64,000 bases of DNA from Caenorhabditis remanei (GCF_010183535.1 NC_071333.1:20954587-21018586); one strand, 5' to 3'. Positions 10,344 to 21,206 are shown, numbered from the stretch's first letter. Notes: generated by a model from the letters alone, not told the origin. Made by a program: numbers and translations.

Positions 10344-12370
10344 ATGGCAAAGATCGATGGACATGTGGTTTATGGAGTTATCGAGGAAGGAGGAAGAATA
10401 GTTGAAATCGGAAGACCACTAGCCGCAGAAGAATTGGAAGAGAGATTGAGAGGACAAAGACATCAAGAAGATCGGAGAAGTCAACCAGGAATCAAAATTC
10501 ATCCTGCATTTGGAGGACAAAAAAGACGTCATGATGGGCTGGGATCATTCGGAGGGTCCGCAGCTTTTCTACCATATGAAGTATCAGGAGGACCATCAGG
10601 ACTCTCTGAAGACCAGCAAGACTTGGGAGCATCATCAGCGTTCGAAGCACCATCCTTACTCATGGGACCACCACCAGGTCTCGAAGGGCAACCACTTCTC
10701 CCACCAGCGGTTGAGCAAGCAGCCCAGGAAGACAGAGCCATCGCAGGAGACCGAGCTGCTTTGCAGGCAATGGTGGCACCTCCAAACCCGGAACACCTCC
10801 TCAACAATTCAGTCATGTTCCGTGGTGCAGTGCTTGTGCACGTGTTGACCAATGTGCCAGTCTCTGTGGCTTACAATGGGTTCTGCAACCTGTTCAAGAA
10901 AACGTTCATGGAGTACACGGCGTTCGAGTACTTGTACTCGAAATTGAGGAGCGGAGACCTCGATTACGACTATGTATCACCGTAAGTTATATCTTTGCAC
11001 ACTTGGGGTAGTTCGGCACGGGCCACAATCAAAATTATTCTTGGACCGGCCCGTTTTAAATCAGAAAAACATGCTTCGAGCCAAATGTTCAATTTTTTTC
11101 GTAGTTGTTGGATTTTTTTTTGAAAAAGTCTTCTTTTCACTTAGCAGTTTAGAATTCAATAAAAAAAATGGATATGAGCCAAAGTTTTAGTACTTTTACT
11201 CTGAAATTTCAAAACTTTCTGAAAAATTTTGTCAAAAATAACACTTTTTGAATCCTTGCTTTGAAAAGTCTGTATTTTTGTAATTTTAGGCAACAAAGTT
11301 GTTATTTTTTTAGTTTTTAAACAAATAAATCTTAGCTCAACTCGATATCAATTTCAGGCCAAGACGGACCACTATTACAATCAACAACCTTCCGGGAACC
11401 GCACTGGACATGATCACGAAACATTTGCCTCCAGTTGAAACGTAAGAAATTATTCACTCAAAAACTCAAAAAACGTGTGTTTCAGGTTCCTTCTCCGTGG
11501 ACAGAACCGTTTCCTCCGCGACTACGTTGACAATCGCCCTATTTTCAAGTCCCTTGAGGCTGTCTTCGAACCAGGAAACTGCCAGTTCACAATGAGTCAT
11601 CCTTGGTTTGTGCATGCCGTCGTGTACCAAGATCTCCAAGTTGTGGGCGGTGGTTTTGTATGTTCCGTCACTTGTGGAAGCAAAAGAAAAGTAGTTGAAA
11701 ACACATGCTCGACGGAAATGTTGTTGACCCAACTCCGACTCCACTTGCGTCATGGACAGTTCATCATGAACAGGATTGTTATTGAAAATGGAGGCTGGGA
11801 TGACTTCGAAAAAATTGAACATCTTTTGAAAAATCTCAAAGATAAATTGAAAACGAAGAATCTAAAAATTGTTGCTTTGAAACCAGGAGACGAGATGATG
11901 ATTCTTGAACACATCGACCCAGGATATCTCGAGGAGCTTGAAATCGAAATAAAAGATTATCAGAATCCAATGACAAAGGAACAAATCGACTCAATTGTTG
12001 GAATGACACAATGGGAGAAAGCTACGACAAAGATACTCAAAATCCACGGTCAACAGGGATTCCCTATTGAGAGCCTCATGAAGTGTCCAAATGTGAAGTT
12101 GATGCTTCTCAACAAGGAACTCCCAATGGATGCAATCATCTACATCACTCAAGTGAGTATTAGTTTTTGATTACTGCTAAAAATTGTTAAAAGTCTTTAA
12201 AAAAACTAATGAATATTTTTCAGATGGTCCTCGCGTCAAGTGCTGTGAAGAGGTTCGAAATTGGAACCATGTTCCAGCTCAACCCAGACGACATCTTCGG
12301 TAGACTAGAGTTCCTGCCGCCGCGTCCTAATACGCGAATCCGAGCGTTTAGAAATGCACAAAAACAGTGA
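10344..12370 (+). CDS. FTH-domain (F-box-A-like) protein, copy A, nonsense-truncated
   Basis: Four exons: 10344-10981, 11358-11441, 11486-12152 and 12224-12370, all with GT/TTTCAG borders and continuous frame, giving 511 residues. The start is the ATG seven bases after TTGTTTCCAG; the open frame extending upstream to 9993 is T-rich outron. Residues 1-150 are Gly/Pro/Glu-rich. From about residue 350 (KNLKIVALKPGDEMMILEHI, then LEELEIEIK and QWEKATTKILKIHG) the pattern matches the FTH/DUF38 domain of worm F-box proteins, which presents substrates to SCF ubiquitin ligases. A classic N-terminal F-box is not evident. CAG-TGA at 12365-12370 replaces the CAG-CGA of copy B and removes the last 17 residues. 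An AATAAA lies about 100 bases downstream. Cytosolic or nuclear location is inferred. Confidence 0.75.
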
Positions 12371-12622
12371 TATGTGGTTGAGGTGGGAATGACAAATGTT
12401 ACAATCTCCAAGTTCAATTAGTTGTTAGCTCTCGCTTACCATTTTTTTGTTTTCTGGTAGTTTTTGAAAACAATAAATTTATTTTCTGTGAGTCTTGGGA
12501 TGTAATAAAAACTTACAGGTCACATTTCACAATACAATTTGAATGTAAATACGAAATCAAATTTGTACATACAGAATAAGTCTTTGGAGCCTCTGCTTTC
12601 AAACGATCTGTAAATTTATATG

Positions 12623-13191
12623 TACTTTCGACTACGGGGAGTCCATTTTCGCCATCAAAACCTGCTAATTGTCTCTGCGAACCGAGTTATGAGCTTTCAA
12701 ACGTTACATACGGTCAATTTTTTCACATGCAATTCCGAATCAACAAATATTATTCACAAAAACCAGCCTCTCTTCCCCGCCTTCGGCGGGTTCAGTCGGC
12801 TGGCCTCTTCTCATTTACGTGGCAACCCTTTTTCAAATGTGCCCGCATGGCCGAGTGGTCTAAAGCGGCGGTCGTGTTCAAAGCACGCTAGTTCGGTTTT
12901 GCCCGCTGGCTTAGTTTCTCTTCTCTTTCCAAAACCGTTGCGGACAGCGCCTCAGACAACGCCCAATTGTCTTTTATATATAAGAATGATGTTTCATCTT
13001 TTCAACGTACGAGCACAGGAGAAACACAAATGAAACTACGCGATGGCGTATATGTGCCCGATTTGGAGTTCTAGGTGTAAAAACTTAATCGTACGGAAAG
13101 TGTGAGAGCCTGTAACTCGGCTCGCAGATAAGTTTAGCCGGTTTTGATTTCGAAAAATCAATGACAAATAGACTCCCCGGGGTCAAAAGTA
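12623..13191. mobile_element. 569-bp TIR element enclosing a tRNA-Leu-like sequence, copy A
   Basis: The left end TACTTTCGACTACGGGGAGTC and the right end GACTCCCCGGGGTCAAAAGTA are inverted repeats. Similarity extends about 75 bp inward: ATCAAAACCTGCTAA, GCGAACCGAGTTATGAGC on the left pair with GCCTGTAACTCGGCTCGC and AGCCGGTTTTGAT on the right. TA at both ends would fit a TA target duplication. No transposase frame was seen; the 137-codon frame at 12620-13033 is a by-product. Non-autonomous DNA transposon is the best reading. Confidence 0.6.
12841..12945 (+). pseudogene. tRNA-Leu(CAA)-like pseudogene, copy A
   Basis: GCCCGCA is followed by a near-perfect A box (TGGCCGAGTGG) and a CGTG-TTCAAAG-CACG anticodon-like hairpin with a 7-base loop centred on CAA, as in tRNA-Leu. 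The 3' part has decayed. No good B box (GGTTCGANNCC) is found, and the best acceptor partner is TGCGGAC at 12939-12945. It lies inside the TIR element. A functional tRNA is unlikely. Confidence 0.45.
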
Positions 13192-13207
13192 TCTATAACC
13201 AGATGTA

Positions 13208-13907
13208 TAAATCATTTGAATTCAGAAATAAATAGTCAAATGCAAATGGATGTGTATGGCACGGGTGCTCAACGTGTTATCCGGATCGTGACAAGAAATG
13301 TTCAATGAGATTCGACAAGACAATGGAATGTTTGTATAAGGAAACAATGAAGAGAAAAAAAGGTATTCTATATGAGGGATTCAATCTGAATTCTGATTGG
13401 GGATGTGAATATCTCAATGCAGAAGGCGCCGCATTCCCACGAGGAAACCCAATAATTGTCCAGATTGATTTTCCCAGACTAGATGAACCATTAAATCTTA
13501 ATGGTATGCACATTTTCCCCATTTTTATTAATATTTTCATTTTACAATTAGGAATTGTGTTTTGTGAAGTACTGGCCACACAAGACGCAGCTATGAGATA
13601 TTTAAATCAGAAAATAAGGAAGAAGCAATGCTTGTTCTTTGTAGAACTCGTGCGACTGATCAGAACATTGAAGGAAAGTGTATGAAGGTCTCTGAAAGAT
13701 TTTTGACTGGAGTATGGTGCACAGATGAGCTGAACTAGACCATTTCTAAAGGGTACAAGGTGCTCAAGTATCATGAAATCTGGCATTGGCCAGAAGAGGC
13801 TTCGGTCAAAGGAGGGTTTTTCGCCGATTACATAAAGCCTCTATTGAAATTGTAAGACGAAAGTAGTGGGTGGCCAAAGGAAAATATGATAGATGAGAAA
13901 AAGAAAG
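13208..13907 (+). pseudogene. Polinton/Maverick-type DNA polymerase B fragment, copy A
   Basis: Conceptual pieces read NGCVWHGCSTCYPDRD, TMECLYKETMKRKKGI, then VWCTDELN, KVLKYHEIWHWPEEA, GGFFADYIKPLL and ESSGWPKENMI. These motifs (HGC-WHGC-CYP, E-WHWPE, FADY, A/S-GWP) are those of protein-primed family B polymerases of Polintons and related elements. An intron-like insert (GTATGC...AATTAG, about 13503-13552) and several stops (TAG within ELN*T, TAA after KPLLKL) interrupt it. The catalytic palm motifs are not in the fragment, so it cannot encode an active enzyme. No integrase, protease or capsid genes are nearby. Possibly the element was exapted as spacer only. Confidence 0.65.
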
Positions 13908-14186
13908 CATACATATAAACTTTACCCTGATTAAAACCCAACTATAGGAATAAATCAATAAATTAAAACAAACAATAAAACAAACCTATCTAAAGAATAA
14001 CTAGCATATAAAACGAGAATCATGTCATACCTAAATGAGATTACAAGTGAGAAAAGCAGCAAATAGACTAATAATTATAATAATAATACCACGATGGGAA
14101 GATTCGGTAAAAAATTGGAAACTATTTAACAGATAGTTCGACAATTCTGTCGATGCGTTGAAAATGAGTGTCACATCGAAAAATCC

Positions 14187-15406
14187 CTATTCGTGTAGGG
14201 AAGTCATGGTGGTAGTCGTATTTCGCACAGTAACCGTTGCTTGCGTCTCTTGTGGCAATCCACTTTGGTGTCCACCGGCGGTCAACAAGTTCCTAATAGA
14301 ACTGGTCTGTTTCTGCAAAATAATTTATCAATTTTCAACTTTTGTTTAACTTTACTCACATTAGTAGCGGAAACAGAGAGTTGAGAAAAGGCCCCCGAAA
14401 CTGCTTTACTTGGTGACTCGGTACACATCACATCACTCCGCGCCGACATTTTCCGTTGTTGTGGAATCTTGTAAGGTGTAAACTTAACAGTTTTTGGTGT
14501 AGACTTTCCAGCGCTGGAATGTTGTTCTAACTTGTGATTGTACTTTTTGGATTCAGATGGCAATTTTGGCGTGAGGAATTCGAATACAGGCTTTTGTGGA
14601 GTAGAGTCTCTGAAACAACACAATAATTGATAGAAATACATACTTCCACACTAACCCTCCCCGATGTTCTCCATAACTCGTCATAAAACCATAGTTTTGT
14701 CCGTGGAGCATATCCATGCCGGTGACCTCATCTTGTTGTCTGAAAAAAAAATGTAATTATGGGTATTGAATTTTTGGCAAATAACTCACGTTGATTTAGT
14801 ATATTCAGAATGAGCAGAGTCCCCGGTAGCCGACTTTTCACAGAATGAGTCGTGAGAAAAGATCGCATTCAAGTCAATAGAACGATCCGCATCTTGGGTC
14901 GCTTGTTTTAATTTCCGCTCAATAGCGGCCATTAACGATTCTTTTCTATCTGTGAGCAATTCCTCTTGCTCAGATTTTTTAGCTCGTAGGCGCACAATTT
15001 TATCATTATAGAGATCCTTGGCTCGTACGCAATAGGAGCGGAAAGAATCGATCGTATCGATATTCAGTGATTCCTCAGTACCGTCTCCAATGGTATCCAA
15101 TTTCTTCAGAATACTATGAATGAGAGATCTAGTCACTTGGTCGTCCTCCTCGAAATATCTCTCCCCAAGATTACTAATATCTGAGTCAATCTTCTTTATA
15201 AGCTTGAAATCAGCGAGAACTGAACGATCATCATTGGTTAATCGGGGATCACAGGGGCGCTGGTTTTCGGATCTAAAGATTGAAAATTTTCTAGTTACAT
15301 ATAAGTGAAGTCTAATATACACATACCGTTTACAAATTGAATTTCTCGCAAATGACTCGTAGTCGGCGGAAGATTTGGCATCACAATTTTTCGTAACCCG
15401 ACCCAT
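14187..15406 (-). CDS. Unknown 340-residue coiled-coil protein, copy A
   Basis: Five exons on the minus strand: 15406-15327, 15272-14790, 14739-14656, 14609-14360 and 14312-14187. All junctions keep frame and use GT/AG with TTTCAG- or TTTAG-type acceptors. A TTTTTTTCAG lies five bases before the ATG, like a trans-splice site. The protein has no signal peptide. Residues about 60-165 are highly charged and predicted helical or coiled-coil (LIHSILKKLDTIGD, RLRAKKSEQEELLTDRKE, ERKLKQATQDADRS). The C-terminal half is Ser/Thr/Pro/Lys-rich (TPKLPSESKKYNHKLEQHSS, STPKTVKFTPYKIPQQRK), resembling disordered, phosphorylatable sequence. No family recognised. It is intact in both copies while neighbouring genes are broken. 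Likely intracellular. Confidence 0.65.
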
Positions 15407-15748
15407 AGTTTCTGAAAAAAACAAAAACATTGCTTACCGAATTTGTGTTTAGATGTGAACGAAAAAAAAACAAAGATTGTCTTAAGTAAAATTCTCGCCC
15501 ACCAATCAAGCCTTCTCCGAAAATTTATTTTTAATCATTTATGCTCAACTAGTTTACGCAAAAAAACTAAGAACAACTTGTTCAAAACAAAAAAAATGAC
15601 AGAAAAGGTATACAAAAGGGAAAGAGATACATTGGACTAGCAAAGAATGCGCCAGTAATGATAGGGCGCGTTTCTCGTGTGAACGTCTCACTGTTAGTGT
15701 GTTCACCCCTGGTTATTGTCACTGCCTAGATAATCCACGTTTTTCAAC

Positions 15749-15819
15749 GGTTGGATGGCAGAGTGGGTAACAGGTTGGGTTGGGGAGCAAGAGGTCAGGG
15801 TTCGGTTCCTCCGGACGCA
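15749..15819 (+). ncRNA. tRNA-like Pol III-type sequence, copy A
   Basis: A 71-base stretch has an A-box match (TGGCAGAGTGG), a B-box-like GGTTCGGTTCC and a following long T run (terminator-like). Ends GGTTGGA and TCCGGAC can pair in 6 of 7 positions counting G-U. The T stem and anticodon arm are poor, so a degenerate tRNA or tRNA-derived SINE head is more likely than a working tRNA. Confidence 0.35.
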
Positions 15820-16010
15820 ATTCTTTTTTTTTCTTTTTTCTATTTTGATTTTCTCGTTTCTGGAAATGGGTTATCTCTCTTATAATGGTTATTTTGTGAA
15901 ACAAAGTACACGAAACAGCTTATTGCAGAAATTTGCATTCAACTTTGCAAAACAAATTTTGTGTATTTGTTAGGCTTTTGTTAAAAACAAATGAAGAACC
16001 ATAAAAAAGT

Positions 16011-16343
16011 TCATTTCCGAAAAAAAGAAGGAGAACTCCTCTTTCGTGGATATACTTTTTCGGTTATATCGACGACCTCTTTAGCTAATAATTCGTACTT
16101 GTTAGATTTTACATAAAATGGTGGAACACGCCGGAGCGCCAGGAATAACCTCCCAATATACTCACAAACTTTTTTTCCAAATATAATACAGCGCCATGCA
16201 GTAAGATATACAATTTGCCCTTCTTCACTTGAAGACTTATTTTTTCTCAGTAATCTCCCACGTTGTTCAATCATTTCATAAGAGGGGTTTAGCATTAATG
16301 CACGTTGATACGGAGTACCAAAATGACTGAATCTATTCCACAT
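16011..16343 (-). pseudogene. C-terminal DUF3557-like fragment, copy A
   Basis: The minus-strand frame contains LMLNPSYEMIEQRGRLLRKN, which matches the C-terminal block of the opposite-strand DUF3557 gene (ILNVSYELIEQRGRLVRE). It continues with a basic tail (EVVDITEKVYPRKRSS). Everything N-terminal to this block is missing because the plus-strand gene begins there, overlapping by about 20 bases. It is therefore a truncated relative in head-to-head orientation. Confidence 0.5.
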
Positions 16344-17509
16344 AATGATTGGTTAATTACGGAGGAATCGGAAGAATATCTAGTCCAGCAACTGAGAATT
16401 TTGAAAATTCTGCTTTCCAAACGGTTGAATCAGGAATATATTGAAGACGACGAAACCAGGAGCGCAAATGATGGTCGTTTAAATCGTTCGAATGCTTTAC
16501 TAGAGACAACATATCGAGAAATTACATTAAACGAGTCTGAAGAATACATTCAATTTCAAATTGAATCAATTCGGGACCGCCTCAGTGTTTTCAACAATCG
16601 TCAAAACAATCAGAACCGGCCATATACTCCCTGGATTCAATTTACTACACGCTCACCAAGAAAAACAATCCAACGTGTTGCATACAATAAATATCTTTAT
16701 GAAGCAAAAAAGACGGTGCTCACGAAACTAATTGGAAATCGTGGTTCGAATATATCTGTGAAGAATCTGAAAATCGAGATTCACAATCAAATTCTCCGTT
16801 TCCCCGTTGGAACTTTTTTGAAAATCAATAATTTAGAAGTTTTATGCTGGAATTCACTTGCATTTGAACGTTTCAAGGAAGTCATTCATCCATCATCTCT
16901 TCCAATTCAACAACTGAAAGTTGCAATTAATAATTCTACTGACTATTTTCAAAACAACATTGTGAGAGAAGCAAAAAGTTTGATTATCTATAATGATCCC
17001 AGTGAAAATGATTCATGATCCCCAATTCTTCTGAATTTGACCAACCGAAGAGTGTGCTTGGAGAATGAGAACGCATTGAATCCAGCAAATAATTGCCTGG
17101 ATTTGATTGAGAATTGGCTGCAACAGGGGCGTCCGGTTGGGACCACTTTCTGTATGGGAGTCAAAAGCGAAGAGACCGTGAAGCATTGTCTGGACAGTCT
17201 AAGACAGAGACAAGAAGTACTTGGTTCTTCTGAAAAGTGAGCGTTTCTATCAAATCCTTATTTGCTATGATGATTATTTTCAGACAAGTTCAACTTCGCA
17301 TCGATGCTGTATTTATCCTCAATGTCTCCTATGAACTGATTGAACAACGTGGGAGGTTAGTGAGAGAAGACGACTCGAAGTGGTGGCTGAGACTAAAATT
17401 TGTTTTCGTGGAAGATCTGACTGTAATAATTCATTCTAATCTTGTTGTTTCTCATTTTGTTTATTTCAATTACAAAAGCCTGCAAATGGTGTCTGCCAAG
17501 GAAAACTGA
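16323..17509 (+). pseudogene. DUF3557-family gene with one in-frame stop, copy A
   Basis: Exon 1 16323-17236 and exon 2 17284-17509 (GTGAGC...TTTTCAG) together give 380 codons in one frame. The single interruption is TGA at 17016-17018. The context is SENDS-stop-SPILLNLTNRRV; relatives typically have Trp here, so TGG to TGA is likely. Recognisable blocks are EEYIQFQIESIRDRL, PYTPWIQFTTRSPRKTIQRV, LYEAKKTVLTKLIGNRG, VKNLKIEIHNQILRFPVGTF, AKSLIIYNDP, NWLQQGRPVGTTFCMGVKSE and SYELIEQRGRLVRE. This order is that of DUF3557, a worm-expanded F-box-associated family. An F-box was not seen upstream. A 231-residue truncated product from the same ATG is possible. Confidence 0.65.
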
Positions 17510-17514
17510 ACCAT

Positions 17515-18480
17515 TCAATTTCTTCACTTGAAATGAGTGGTCCACCGCTTGAACAGGATTTGATAAACATCATTTTTACTCACCGTTTCAAAATTTTTTC
17601 CTAATTATTAAATTCTCGTTTCTTACTTCTTATTTCAACAGTCCAAAGGTGAGAGCACCTGCTTTTCGGATAATTCTTGACAAGTCCGTAGAAAAAATTT
17701 GATTTTTTTTGGCTTCAACTTTCGATAACGTATTTGCTTTTTCAGAACACACAATGATCAAAAATATTTCAGGTGGTTCGAGTTGTTTCAATACTTTCGA
17801 TTGAATCAACCATAGAAATTAAAGAAAGAGAAGAGGCATTCTGGGGAGGGAGAACAGGTAATTGAATAATATAGTGTGATGCAAGATAGATTTTCTGTGT
17901 AGCTTTACTGTTGAAAAATGACGTACCTAAGCCGGACGCATTTGTTACGAGACTCACCGCTTGTCACATCATATGCGCCTTTAAAATGACACTCATCTGT
18001 ATGTGTGTCTGTTTATGCTAACATAGTGGACGGACCAACCATTAAAATTTTGAAGAATAGAAAAAAGATTCTGGAAAAAAGAAATTTGGTTCAACAGTAA
18101 GCCGTCATATGCGCTTTTAATATGTTATTGAGTGTTTGTGTGTCAAGGTGCCCCGATGTCTGTTTTCTTGGTGTGGGGGCTTAGCGATTTTCGCAGAAAG
18201 AAATGATTTTTACTGAAAGTAATATTGTAGATATAGATATTTGGTTCAATTTGTTTTAATGAGGGAGAACAAGTGCATATTTGATAAGAAAAATCGGCTC
18301 TTAGTCCCATACAATGAAGCAGATATGTTTCTGTGACCACGTAATAGAAGCCCATTTGCCGCCTCCGTCCTGTTGTATATCCATCCACTCGGAGCAGTCC
18401 ATAACTTCAGAGTCTAATTTGAAGTAGATAATTCTATAAATTGGAATATTTGTGTCTCTAATCGTAATTATTCTGTGTTT
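17515..18480. other. Non-coding flank downstream of the DUF3557 gene, copy A
   Basis: No spliceable coding exons were seen. It contains two related pieces (TCACATCATATGCGCCTTTAAAATG at 17965 and GCCGTCATATGCGCTTTTAATATG at 18101) and GTTACGAGACTCACCGC, resembling the hairpin at 31240. These look like old repeat debris. Copy B equivalent: about 28387-29352. Confidence 0.4.
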
Positions 18481-18572
18481 TTAAACCCATATTTGCAGGC
18501 CGGGGTAAAATGAACCAACACGGGCCGGCGCGATACTAAAACGCAATGAGCTGAAAAGTATACCAAAATGTT

Positions 18573-18868
18573 GATCTCGGCGAGTTCTATGTCTTTACTA
18601 CTACGTATTGGGAAAAAGTGCCAAAAAACAAAAAAGATGCAAAAAAATATATTCAAGGCTGTCCCGCGCAAATTCTCAAAAACCTAATTATTCCCCAAAT
18701 ACACATGTACATATGTACACCATTTCCAAACCGAAAATTCCAAATCTGACGTTTCGGAACCATTGCTTACTTTAGAACGGCTTTTTGGCTATTTTTCTGG
18801 GCCCGCGGGATATGAGCGACTAGCCATACTTCTGGTGGTAGGCTAGTGACATTGAACTCGCCGAGATC
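18573..18868. repeat. Short-TIR repeat at the end of the duplication unit, copy A (deleted form)
   Basis: GATCTCGGCGAGTTC at 18573-18587 and its exact inverse at 18854-18868 flank this repeat. Compared with copy B, about 304 bp is missing after CATTGCTTACTTT (18771-18773). The element's right end coincides with the end of the tandem unit. Confidence 0.55.
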
Positions 18869-19553
18869 TAAGTGAGTATTTGAGCTTTTTGAGAACGTGG
18901 CTCGTAAAATAAGGCAAAAAATGCCAAAATTAAGAGGAAAAGGGCGTCGAAGGTGCGCCATATTGTGAAATTGTTGGCTGTCTGGCGTATCTTTGATGAT
19001 TATGAGCTTATTGAACCGCCTATGACAATATTTTATAAGCTTTCAGCAACCAACTGGCGTACCAATAACGCGTTTTCGACGTGCGGATAAACCAGAACAC
19101 AGACAGACCGATCTCCTTTAGGACACCTACAGTACTTTATTTTTTGGAAGATTCGTGGTAAGACCTCTGTACCACATTCGAAAATGATCTCAACTGGATT
19201 CGAATAATTTTAGGCTGCCAAAAGCTGATTCCATCTTAGAAATGAAGTGGATATCCAAGAAATTGCTACAAACATATGGAATATTATATTTCGGGGCAGC
19301 TTCAAAAAACGTTGTGTAAAACAGTATTTTGTTAGCTGGAAAAGATAGTTACTTTTATTCGGTATTGCGTCCAACAAGGCAGATAAAAGGTTTCGCCAAA
19401 AAGAAGAAGGTGAATGTTGTGAAAACTTGCAAAAAGTCCAGCCAAGTAATAATATATACAAGAAACTGCTAAAACCCCAGTTTCTTGTAAAAAATCAGAG
19501 CCAATAAGATGAAAATCGCGATTGAGTAATAGAAAACACATCATTTCATTTCA

Positions 19554-19772
19554 GGCTCGTCAATAATAGCACTGGTTCAGAGGAAAGTAAGGCCGATGTG
19601 GAAGGCGTACAGAGCAGTAGCAGAAGAAAATGCGGCTGTATCGGAAAATAATGGAGGGTTCCTCAAAGGATCAATCTATCGTGATTGGCGTCGCCTGGGG
19701 AAAAAAGATGAATTTATGCAAGAAGTTGTCAACGTACAGACCGATACAGCCACAGTTCATGTTATTGGGTGA
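19554..19772 (+). pseudogene. Exon-like segment of the array, copy B
   Basis: Duplicate of the 8690-8908 segment, with the same acceptor, frame and TGA. I saw no difference in the encoded residues. Confidence 0.35.
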
Positions 19773-21206
19773 CAAGGAGGATTGGTTGGTTTGAAATAGA
19801 AACGTATTCGCGATATTTGCACTGATAACGTAGTCAGGTGCACAGGGAAGTGGCAGAAGAGAAAACTAGAAGGTACCTCTTCTGTCCTCTTAGTCTGCTC
19901 GGCAACTTCATCAGATCTTTTTACTATTCCGAAAAAAACTCAATTCTGTTGGATCAAAAAAGCAATATTTGGGGTTTTCTATGGAAGTTCAACAGTTCCG
20001 TAGAAAAGCGAGCGCTTCTTTTTCAGCCTGACTTATGTTTCAGAAAACCATGGTTCTGGAATTTTCAAAAAAAATTGGTTCAAATCTCAATGGCTGTCCA
20101 CTAAATGATTCGTCCGCTTATTGTGTTTAATTTTTTTCGTGGATATTTATTGTTTACTGATTATATTCCAAGTTTTTGTTCTGGTGGTCTTCGTGGACTC
20201 ATTTTTATGTATGGGCTGTATGAGTTATCCCAGCTTCTCCATTCGCTTTTTAATTTTCTCAATATCGAGCATGTTTAATTCGAATTTCTCCAATATTCTA
20301 TCTGTGATTATTGTCTGCATGTGTATATCTGGTGAAAAACTATCTAAATGAACGATTTTTATAACGTTGCCGGGAAATTTGTGAGAAGGGTTTTGTACAT
20401 GATAGAATAATGAAATGATTGGATAAGACATGACTGAAACGCACAGAATGGCTAAAAACGAAAGCTAGGAAAAAGAGTGACTTGCTTGGCTTTTGCGTTT
20501 CGTTTTATGCAATGGACTTATAAAAAATGGGGGTCAAGTTACTTTTCCGTAATCAAAGTCACGGGTTAGGGGTCTCGTGTGTTAACTAGTACTAGGTCTC
20601 GTGTGTTACTATCATTTTGAAAAATGTCGTCTGGTGTAGCAAATCTTTGAAGAGCTAGCATGGTTTAAGTAAACTCGTGAAATGTAATGTGCGAGTTGTT
20701 ATATTTCAGCTCTCACTTTACTGTTCTTCTTTTCTTTAAAAAACTGAGGAACTCATCTCACTTCAAGCAATTTTCAAATCTTTTTTCTTTTTCTCCTGCC
20801 CCATTAGTTAATATTAACTCCTTTCTTAATCATAAAGTTTTCTCTCATCCCTTGATTGATATTTATTTCAACAGACTGCTTTTGGAAAAAAGAAGATCTC
20901 CTTCCGCATCTTTATACTACTTTTGAAAATTCGAAGCTCTCCTGTTCCAGCAGTCACACTGTTTTTGACCATTTTTTCCACCGCCCATTCCTAATTACAT
21001 TTCTAGTTCAATACGTAAAGTATTTCAATATTTTTGATTTTTTCTTCCTTCCTTATGTTCTCTGTTACCTTCTTTCTTATCACTCTACCTCGCAGCTTCA
21101 ATTACCTTATCTTCTACATACTTTCCGTTTCTTTCTTCCTTTTTTACGTCTCGCAGTTATTGTTTTGTTTTTTGAAAACTCTTATCGTATTGTTTCCAGG
21201 AAAACA

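Larger units (their letters stand above)
8007..18870. repeat. Direct tandem duplication, copy A (about 10.86 kb)
   Basis: Starts at AAGTGAGTATTTGAGC and ends at CTCGCCGAGATCTA. Every feature is repeated at +10,863 to +10,873 in copy B with only scattered base changes over the stretches compared. The offset steps from 10,863/10,864 to 10,873 at a 10-bp insertion in copy B (22123-22132) and drops to 10,872 after about 15.8 kb. Copy A lacks about 304 bp present near the end of copy B. The junction at 18870/18871 has at most 1-2 bp of shared sequence. Confidence 0.95.

Noticed and set aside
10529..10852. Minus-strand 107-codon frame opposite FTH exon 1
   Set aside because: Shadow of the Gly/Pro-rich plus-strand coding exon.
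12841..12945. Functional tRNA-Leu gene
   Set aside because: No usable B box or T arm and no proper acceptor stem; only the 5' half resembles a tRNA.
12620..13033. 137-codon open frame
   Set aside because: It lies entirely inside the TIR element and over the tRNA-like sequence; no domain or splice support.
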